A stretch of 11,617 nucleotides of DNA from NCBI GenBank assembly GCA_002495185.1, contig DAEB01000042.1, forward strand, positions 48,256-59,872. The letters are read 5' to 3'. Made by a program: the position numbers and the translations under genes. The stretch comes from Thermoplasmata archaeon UBA184 (GTDB taxonomy: Archaea > Thermoplasmatota > Thermoplasmata > Lutacidiplasmatales > UBA184). The notes under the pieces were generated by a model that saw only the letters and a list, made by a program, of their open reading frames with translations, did no database searches and was not told the DNA's origin. Numbering within the stretch: position 1 is the stretch's first letter; each line of letters opens with the position of its first letter. Below, piece by piece: positions 6,511-11,617 of this stretch.

Positions 6511-6831
6511 CTACCCCGTGATCGCGAAGATCTCGGCGTGCGGGACCCCGCCGATCGAGCCGGTCCCTTCGGGCGTGACGAACCCGCCTTCGCGGGCGAG
6601 CCGGAGCACCCGCTCGCCGAGGAGGTTCGCGATCGTGGCCCGCTCCAGGGCCCAGAGTAGCTCCTCCCGGGTCACCCGCCGCTCCCCGTAGAACTGGCTC
6701 GTCACCTTGACGGTCCGGCCGTGCTCGCCCACGGGAAGGTCGCGCCCGAGGAGGTCGGCGTCGCACGCCGCGACCACGAACTCGGAGCGGACCCGGTGGA
6801 CCCGCATCACGACGCCCTCCTCCGGAACCAT
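6511..6831 (-). CDS. DUF424 archaeal conserved protein
   Basis: A 106-residue protein of the archaeal DUF424 family (COG2412), function unknown. Family landmarks are all present: VVAACDADLLGR at 19-30, FYGERRVTREEL at 47-58, the ATIANLLGERV helix at 65-75, and a final GSIGGVPHAEIF at 91-102. No enzyme motif is evident. Two starts are plausible. ATG 6831 has a TATA-like CTTTATC centred 28 bp upstream (leaderless distance) and also a GGAGG. ATG 6807 has a GGAGGAGG ahead of it and would give the family's usual short N-terminus. It sits between mcm and nmd3. The conserved linkage of such small proteins with translation genes suggests, but does not show, a role near the ribosome. Confidence 0.85.
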   Translation of the reverse strand: MVPEEGVVMRVHRVRSEFVVAACDADLLGRDLPVGEHGRTVKVTSQFYGERRVTREELLWALERATIANLLGERVLRLAREGGFVTPEGTGSIGGVPHAEIFAITG

Positions 6832-6855
6832 CGGTCCTCCGGAGTCGCCGCAGAG

Positions 6856-6862
6856 GATAAAG
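6856..6862 (-). promoter_or_regulatory. TATA-like box upstream of DUF424
   Basis: CTTTATC on the minus strand, centred 28 bp before ATG 6831 in an otherwise GC-rich 52-bp gap. It probably gives DUF424-nmd3 (and perhaps sepF-pepA) a promoter of their own within the cluster. Confidence 0.4.
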
Positions 6863-6871
6863 AGGGGAGCC

Positions 6872-6883
6872 GGGAGCGCTCCC
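6872..6883. repeat. 12-bp perfect palindrome after the mcm stop
   Basis: GGGAGCGCTCCC is fully self-complementary and directly abuts the TAA of mcm. It lies about 10 bp upstream of the TATA-like box of DUF424. It could be a dimer-binding operator for that promoter. As a hairpin it would have little loop, so a terminator is less likely. Confidence 0.35.
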
Positions 6884-9001
6884 TTAGAAGCGGACGAGCT
6901 GGAACTGGTTCGGGCGGGGCTCGATGACCTCCCCCTGGTTGCGCATCGTCTGGAGGATCGAGTCCGCGTGCGCGGTCGAGATCCGCGCCTTCTCGGTCGC
7001 CTCGTGGTACTGCTCGACCGTGAACGTCCCGCCGGGCTGCTCCTGCAGCTCGCGCATGATCCGGACGGCGATGTCCATCCGCTCCCGCTGGCTGTGGCTG
7101 ACCCCGGTCTGGGTGAGGTCGATGTCGAGCTTCCCCTCCTCGGTCATCGAGACCCGGCGGAGGAAGCTCTCCATCACGCGGATCGCCCGTTCGGCGTCCT
7201 CGAGGCCGACGTCCTTCGAGAGCCGCGCGCGGGCCGCGGCCTCGCTCAGTCGGACGAGGGCTTCGAGCTGCCGAGCCGTGATCGGGACCGGAGCGTTCGG
7301 CTCCTCTCCCTGGCGTCGGACGCGCACGTAGTAGTTCTCGATCGCCTCGAGCGCCTCTTCCGTGAGGACGGGACGGACGGTGCGACGGGCGTAGGCGATG
7401 TACTTCTTCAGGAACTCCGGAGGGAACGGGGCGTGAGTCCCGCCCTCCGGGCCACCGTAGAGTCCCGTGTGTTCCGCCTCCCGATGGGAGGCGAGGATCT
7501 TCCCGGCGAGCACCCGGTCGCGTTCCTGGTCGGGGACATCCCGGATCGAGAAGATCACGTCGAACCGGGAGAGCAGCGTCGGAGGGAGGTCGAGCTGTTC
7601 GGCGATGGTCCGGTCGTTCGTGAACCGTCCCCACTTCGGGTTGGCGGCGGCGAGGACCGGACACCGCGCGTTGAGCGTCGAGGTGATCCCGGCCTTCGCG
7701 ATGCTCACCGTCTGCTGCTCGAGCGCCTCGTGCATCGCCGAGCGGTCCTCCGCGCTCATCTTGTCGAGCTCGTCGATGACCGCCATCCCGCCGTCCGCGA
7801 GGACCAGCATGCCGGCCTCGAGGACCCAGCGTCCGCCCGCGAAGTCGTCCTTGACCGCCGCGGCGGTGAGTCCGGCCGCGGTCGCGCCCTTCCCGGACGT
7901 GTAGATCCCGCGGGGCGCGACGTCCGCCACGTAGCGCAGGAGCTGGCTCTTCGCCGTCCCCGGGTCCCCGACGAGCAGGCAGTGGATGTCGCCCCGGACC
8001 CGGACGTTGTCGGCGTGGTGCTTTTCGACCCCGCCGAAGAGCTGGAGCGCGATCGCCTCCTTCTCCTCCTCCATCCCCTTGATGGTGGGAGCGAGGGAGA
8101 GGACGACCTTGTCGACGACCGTCGGGTCGCCGCGGAACTCCTCGATGAGCCGGAGGTCGACCGGCGTCATCTCGATCTCCTCGTACTCCCGGGTCTTCGA
8201 CTCGAACGAGTTCCCGACCATCATGAGGTCGAACGTCGTGTTCCGCACGACCCCGCCGCGCGCCGCGCTCGCCCTCTGGAAGCTCTTCAGGACCCCGTTG
8301 AGGACGATCCGGTTCCCGGGGAGCATCCGTCCGGTCAGGTCCTCCGTGAGCAGGACCGAAAGCCCTTGGGGATGGGCCCCGTGGCGCAGCGTCTCGGGAT
8401 GCTCCTGGATCTCGATGCGCTGCGCGTCGACGTAGGTCGACTCCTCCGCGACGAGGCGGAATCGCGTCCTCCCCTGCGTCTTTCCGCAGCCGCCCTGGGA
8501 CTCCGGACACTCGAGCGGCTCGCGGAACACGAGGGACGTCTCGTCCTGCGCCTCGTGGAACTTGGTCCGGCACGCGACGCACTCGAAGACCGCGTCCCGG
8601 ATCTGCGGCCGCACCTCGGTGACCCGTCGCACGATCCCGTCCAGCGCCAGGAGCCGGTTCAGGTCCGCTTCCCGGATCGCTCGGACGGCGCGGTGCGCGG
8701 TCGCAGGGAGCCCGACCACCCGCACTCGAAGCTCATCCGCCTCGGGTCCGGCGATCGGGAGGAGGTCGCGGAGCGCGCGCACGCCCGCGTCCAGAACGAC
8801 CTCCGGACGCTCCAGCAGCAGGTCGGCGAGCGGAGTGTCGATGCTGTCGAGGACGGAGAACGGAACTTCGAGCGACCGTTCCTCGGGGAACCGGTCGTGG
8901 AGCTGGAGGACCCGCGGACGAAGCCCGGCCTCCTCGAGCACCGACGCCCACCGGCTCTGGAGCTCGGGAGGGGCGGGGAGGGTCCTCTTGACAGCGACCA
9001 T
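6884..9001 (-). CDS. mcm: MCM replicative DNA helicase
   Basis: A 705-residue hexameric ATPase that unwinds DNA 3' to 5' ahead of the archaeal replication fork. The N-terminal half (about 1-275) carries the helical subdomain, a zinc site (Cys141, Cys144, Cys165, Cys172) and the OB fold for DNA binding. The AAA+ core has Walker A GDPGTAKS at 345-352 (Lys351), Walker B VIDE with Asp410 and Glu411, and sensor 1 AAANPKWG with Asn454. Its arginine finger is SRFD with Arg479. A winged-helix domain ends the protein (about 635-705). Length is typical and no intein interrupts the common Walker sites. ATG 9001, 17 bp after aspS, fits the family N-terminus. The open frame continues about 297 codons upstream into aspS, but it is Arg-rich and not MCM-like. 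Transcription probably comes with aspS. Confidence 0.96.
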   Translation of the reverse strand: MVAVKRTLPAPPELQSRWASVLEEAGLRPRVLQLHDRFPEERSLEVPFSVLDSIDTPLADLLLERPEVVLDAGVRALRDLLPIAGPEADELRVRVVGLPATAHRAVRAIREADLNRLLALDGIVRRVTEVRPQIRDAVFECVACRTKFHEAQDETSLVFREPLECPESQGGCGKTQGRTRFRLVAEESTYVDAQRIEIQEHPETLRHGAHPQGLSVLLTEDLTGRMLPGNRIVLNGVLKSFQRASAARGGVVRNTTFDLMMVGNSFESKTREYEEIEMTPVDLRLIEEFRGDPTVVDKVVLSLAPTIKGMEEEKEAIALQLFGGVEKHHADNVRVRGDIHCLLVGDPGTAKSQLLRYVADVAPRGIYTSGKGATAAGLTAAAVKDDFAGGRWVLEAGMLVLADGGMAVIDELDKMSAEDRSAMHEALEQQTVSIAKAGITSTLNARCPVLAAANPKWGRFTNDRTIAEQLDLPPTLLSRFDVIFSIRDVPDQERDRVLAGKILASHREAEHTGLYGGPEGGTHAPFPPEFLKKYIAYARRTVRPVLTEEALEAIENYYVRVRRQGEEPNAPVPITARQLEALVRLSEAAARARLSKDVGLEDAERAIRVMESFLRRVSMTEEGKLDIDLTQTGVSHSQRERMDIAVRIMRELQEQPGGTFTVEQYHEATEKARISTAHADSILQTMRNQGEVIEPRPNQFQLVRF

Positions 9002-9018
9002 GATGAGGGCATCCTTCG

Positions 9019-10329
9019 CTACGGTTCGAGGCGGTAGCGGTCGCGGGGGAAGAGGATTGCCTCCCGTATATTGGAGAGCCCTGCGACGACCTGCACCATC
9101 CGGTCGACCCCGAGCCCCCAGCCGCCGTGAGGGGGCATCCCGAACCGAAACGCCTCGAGATACCCCGCGAAGTTCTCGGGGTCCAGGCCCGCGGTCTCGA
9201 TGTTCTGGCGCAGGCGGTCGACCCGGTGCTCCCGGGCGCCGCCGCTCGCGATCTCGAGCCCCTTGAAGTCGAGGTCGAAGTAGTAGGTGAGTCGCGGGTT
9301 CGCGTCCTGGCGCTGCGCGTAGAACGTTCCCGCCTTGATCGCGGTCGGAAAGTCGGTGATGAAGTAGAGCGGGGCCCCGTACTCGCGCTCGACGTGCTCC
9401 CCGATCGCCTTCTCGTCCTCCGTCCCGAGGTCGGTCTCGGAGCCCGGCCGCCCGAGCCACTCCATGCACTGCGCGAACGACACTCGGGGGAACGGCGTCG
9501 TCGGCTCGGGGATCCGGTCGGCGTACGCGTTCCCGCGGCGCTCGAGCTCGGGCCGCGCGAACCGGAAGGTGTCGACGACCACGCCCTCGAGAATCGCACG
9601 GACGTCCTCGACCGAGTCGATGAAGCCGACCTCGGCGTCGAGGCTCGAGAACTCGGTCACGTGCCGGACGGTGTCGGACGGTTCGGCGCGGAAGGCGGGG
9701 GCGATCTCGAAGACCCGCTCGAAGCCGGCCCCGATGAGCATCTGCTTGTAGAGCTGCGGGCTCTGCGCGAGGTACGCGCGGCCGTCGAAGTAGTCGACCG
9801 CGAACAACGTCGCTCCGCCTTCCGCCCCCTGGCGCAAGAGCTTCGGGGTGGCGACCTCGAGGAACCCTCGTCGTAGGAACGCGTCCCGGCACCCCGCGAG
9901 CATCACGGTCCGAAGCTCGAAGATCGCGCGGACGGCCGGCTTCCTGAGGTCGAGCACTCGGTGGTCGAGCCGGGTGTTGAGGTCGGCGCCCACCTTGTCG
10001 ACCACGCCGAGCGGGAGCGGGACCTCCGCGCGGGCGACCACCTCGGCCGACGCGGGAATGAGCTCGACCCCCCGGTTCGCCTTCTCCGACCGCTTCACCG
10101 TGCCGACGACCATGACGACGGACTCGCGGGGGAGCTCGGCGAACAGCGCGAACAGCGCCGGGTCGGTCGACCCCTTCTTCAGGGTGACCTGCGTCGTTCC
10201 CGACCCGTCGCGGACGAGCGCGAACGCGACCCCACCGAGCGCTCGGTACTCCTCGAGATGCCCGGCGATGCGGACGGTCGTCCCGTCGAGCTCTTTGAGT
10301 TCACGCGAGAGTCGGCGCGGGGGCGACAG
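9019..10329 (-). CDS. aspS: aspartyl-tRNA synthetase, archaeal type (start codon uncertain)
   Basis: A class IIb synthetase that charges tRNA(Asp) with aspartate in the cytosol; about 436 residues here, typical of archaea. The N-terminal OB fold for the anticodon begins ELKELDGTTVRIAGHLEEY. The catalytic core has QSPQLYKQ (about 189-196), motif 2 with FRAE (213-216) and RHVTEFSSLDAE, and motif 3 GWGLGVDR (403-410). QSPQ rather than QSGQ separates it from AsnRS. The start is the problem. The first ATG, at 10113, would delete the OB fold, yet the frame upstream holds no ATG, GTG or TTG before a stop at 10486-10488. I give CTG 10329, nine bases after AAGGAGG, overlapping pyrG by 29 bp. The alternative is GTG 10302-10304, overlapping the pyrG stop as GTGA, if one base is missing near 10293: it would then read MNSKELDG and 428 residues. 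Confidence 0.92.
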   Translation of the reverse strand: MSPPRRLSRELKELDGTTVRIAGHLEEYRALGGVAFALVRDGSGTTQVTLKKGSTDPALFALFAELPRESVVMVVGTVKRSEKANRGVELIPASAEVVARAEVPLPLGVVDKVGADLNTRLDHRVLDLRKPAVRAIFELRTVMLAGCRDAFLRRGFLEVATPKLLRQGAEGGATLFAVDYFDGRAYLAQSPQLYKQMLIGAGFERVFEIAPAFRAEPSDTVRHVTEFSSLDAEVGFIDSVEDVRAILEGVVVDTFRFARPELERRGNAYADRIPEPTTPFPRVSFAQCMEWLGRPGSETDLGTEDEKAIGEHVEREYGAPLYFITDFPTAIKAGTFYAQRQDANPRLTYYFDLDFKGLEIASGGAREHRVDRLRQNIETAGLDPENFAGYLEAFRFGMPPHGGWGLGVDRMVQVVAGLSNIREAILFPRDRYRLEP

Positions 10330-11617
10330 GGGACGCGACCTCCTTGCGGGCGAGTGCCGCCCGGACGAGGCCCACGTAGAGGGGGTGGGGCGTCTCGGGC
10401 CGCGAGAGGAACTCGGGATGGAACTGAACTCCGACGAAGTACGGATGCTTCGGCATCTCGAGGGATTCGACGCGGCCGTCGACGCTCATCCCCGAGACGA
10501 CCAGCCCGTGCGATGCGAACCCCTCGAGGTACTTCGGGTTGATCTCGTAGCGGTGGCGGTGGCGCTCCCAGATCTCCTGCTTTCCGTAGAGCGTCGCGAC
10601 CTTGGAGCCCGGCGTGAGGACCACCCGCTGCGCCCCGAGCCGCATCGTTCCGCCCATGTCGTGGAGCCCCTTCTGCTCCTCGAGGATGCAGACGACCGGG
10701 TCGGGGGTCGCCGCGTCGACCTCGGTGGTGTTCGCCTTCGGGAGGCCGAGCACGTTGCGGGCCGCCTCGACCGCGGCGAGCTGGAAACCGTAGCAGATCC
10801 CGAGGTACGGGATCCCGGTCGTCCGCGCGACCTCGATCGCGCGGATCTTCCCTTCGATCCCTCGGGCGCCGAAGCCGCCGGGGACGATGATCGCGTCCGA
10901 CCGCTGGAGTCGTGCCTGGAGCGAGGGGTTCTTCGGGATATCCTCCGAGTCGTACCACTGGAGTCGGACCTCGGCTCCGAGGGCGCCCTGACAGTGGTGG
11001 AACGCCTCCGAGTGGGACAGGTACGCGTCTCGAAGCTCGGTGTACTTGCCGACGACGGCCACCTCGACCGACCCTTCGCACCGGCGGTAGGACGCGAGGA
11101 ACTCCTTCCACGTCGTGTAGTCCGGGGTTCGCTCGGGGAGGCCGAGAAGGCGGGTCAGGATCGCGCCGACCCCCTGGGCCTCGAGGACGAGCGGAACCTC
11201 GTAGATCACCGGCTGGTCCGGCACCGAGATCACGGCGTCCGGAGAGACGTCGCAGAAGAGCGAGATCTTTGCCTTGATATCCGGAGAGAGCGGGAGCGGA
11301 CCGCGAGCGATGATGATGTTGGGGCGGATCCCGATCGCCCGGAGCTCCCGAACGGAATGCTGCGTCGGCTTCGTCTTCGGCTCGCCGACGGGACCGACCA
11401 CCGGCACGAGGGTCGTATGGACGAACGCCATGTGCCCCTCCCCGAGCTCGTAGGAGAGCTCGCGAAGCGCCTCGAGGAACGGCATCGACTCGATGTCGCC
11501 GACCGTCCCTCCGACTTCGACCAGGACGACCTCGGCTCCGGCCGCCTGGGCGACCTCTCGGATCGTTCGCTTGATCTCCCCCGTGACGTGCGGGATGATC
11601 TGGACGGTGTTGCCGAG
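10301..11617 (-). CDS. pyrG: CTP synthase (partial, N-terminus beyond right edge)
   Basis: The last 438 residues are visible; roughly the first 110 lie beyond the right edge. The enzyme makes CTP from UTP, ATP and glutamine. The synthase domain contains TVQIIPHVTGEIK, VEVGGTVGDIESMPFLEA and the nucleotide-binding KTKPTQHSVREL (81-92 of the fragment). The glutaminase domain follows a short linker. It has GGFGARGIEGKI and the nucleophile in GICYGFQ (Cys275), with His400 and Glu402 in FHPEF completing the triad. GICYGFQ differs slightly from the common GICLGxQ, but the cysteine is intact. HRHRYEINP is typical of the family. The C-terminal tail ends in an Ala/Pro-rich stretch. The ATG at 11485 is internal, not the start. 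The gene heads the visible part of the minus-strand cluster and overlaps or abuts aspS, suggesting coupled translation. Confidence 0.95.
   Translation of the reverse strand, partial: LGNTVQIIPHVTGEIKRTIREVAQAAGAEVVLVEVGGTVGDIESMPFLEALRELSYELGEGHMAFVHTTLVPVVGPVGEPKTKPTQHSVRELRAIGIRPNIIIARGPLPLSPDIKAKISLFCDVSPDAVISVPDQPVIYEVPLVLEAQGVGAILTRLLGLPERTPDYTTWKEFLASYRRCEGSVEVAVVGKYTELRDAYLSHSEAFHHCQGALGAEVRLQWYDSEDIPKNPSLQARLQRSDAIIVPGGFGARGIEGKIRAIEVARTTGIPYLGICYGFQLAAVEAARNVLGLPKANTTEVDAATPDPVVCILEEQKGLHDMGGTMRLGAQRVVLTPGSKVATLYGKQEIWERHRHRYEINPKYLEGFASHGLVVSGMSVDGRVESLEMPKHPYFVGVQFHPEFLSRPETPHPLYVGLVRAALARKEVASPVAPAPTLA
10339..10345 (-). promoter_or_regulatory. AAGGAGG Shine-Dalgarno candidate for aspS
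   Basis: A perfect AAGGAGG on the minus strand, inside the last codons of pyrG. It lies nine bases before the CTG proposed as aspS start. It also encodes Lys-Glu of PyrG, so it could be coincidence. It would lie about 34 nt from the alternative GTG start, too far to serve that one. Confidence 0.4.

Noticed and set aside
6437..6766. A 110-codon N-terminal extension of NMD3
   Set aside because: It overlaps the DUF424 gene, is low-complexity Arg/Pro, and the NMD3 zinc motif begins right after ATG 6436.
6884..9001. Possible intein in mcm
   Set aside because: MCM is a frequent intein host, but the Walker A, Walker B and arginine-finger regions are continuous and the length is normal.
6707..9037. 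A 776-codon plus-strand open frame opposite mcm
   Set aside because: It mirrors the mcm codons with Arg/Glu/Asp/Leu-rich content and no recognisable motif, as expected of antisense frames in high-GC DNA.
9002..9892. A 297-codon N-terminal extension of MCM in the same frame
   Set aside because: The translation is Arg/Pro-rich and unlike MCM, and it lies antiphase over clearly conserved aspS. A proper MCM N-terminus begins at ATG 9001.
10295..10302. Programmed -1 frameshift at TCAAAG in aspS
   Set aside because: Lys-tRNA could re-pair after a slip but Ser-tRNA on TCA could not pair well with CTC, and no downstream stimulatory structure was evident.

Overview
The window is about 11.6 kb of dense, high-GC archaeal chromosome. 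Several genes mark it as archaeal: a single MCM replicative helicase, an archaeal-type aspartyl-tRNA synthetase, HerA, an NMD3 homologue, a DUF424 protein, archaeal SepF and a COG1340 coiled-coil protein. TATA-like boxes about 28 bp before start codons and frequent GTG/TTG starts also fit. The mixture of euryarchaeal housekeeping genes, SepF and high GC suggests a GC-rich euryarchaeal lineage, possibly Thermoplasmatota, but the window alone does not prove that. Nothing looks mobile: no insertion sequence, tRNA, rRNA or CRISPR array was seen.

Layout. On the left, three minus-strand genes read COG1340 coiled-coil protein (1146-2009), a HAD-type hydrolase (371-1132) and a V4R-domain protein (1-347) that runs off the left edge. 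A 133-bp divergent intergenic region separates them from the only plus-strand gene, a HerA-type DNA translocase (2143-3603). It carries a TATA element readable on both strands and a perfect 8-bp inverted repeat. HerA converges on a long minus-strand cluster that runs to the right edge. In transcription order this is pyrG (partial), aspS, mcm, DUF424, nmd3, sepF and pepA, with spacings from an overlap to 74 bp. A second promoter probably lies between mcm and DUF424.

How the genes fit together. The right-hand cluster joins CTP supply, tRNA charging, replicative unwinding, a probable ribosome-biogenesis factor, the FtsZ partner SepF and a peptidase. It is a growth-linked housekeeping neighbourhood rather than a defence or metabolic island.

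The strongest oddity is the start of aspS. The frame that encodes its N-terminal anticodon-binding domain has no ATG, GTG or TTG between the upstream in-frame stop and codon Met at 10113. Either it starts at a CTG behind a perfect AAGGAGG, or a one-base difference separates it from a GTG that overlaps the pyrG stop. I did not find a clearly new multi-gene system. Secondary leads are the HAD protein lacking its motif III lysine, the SepF without an obvious membrane-targeting helix, and several short palindromes at gene boundaries.
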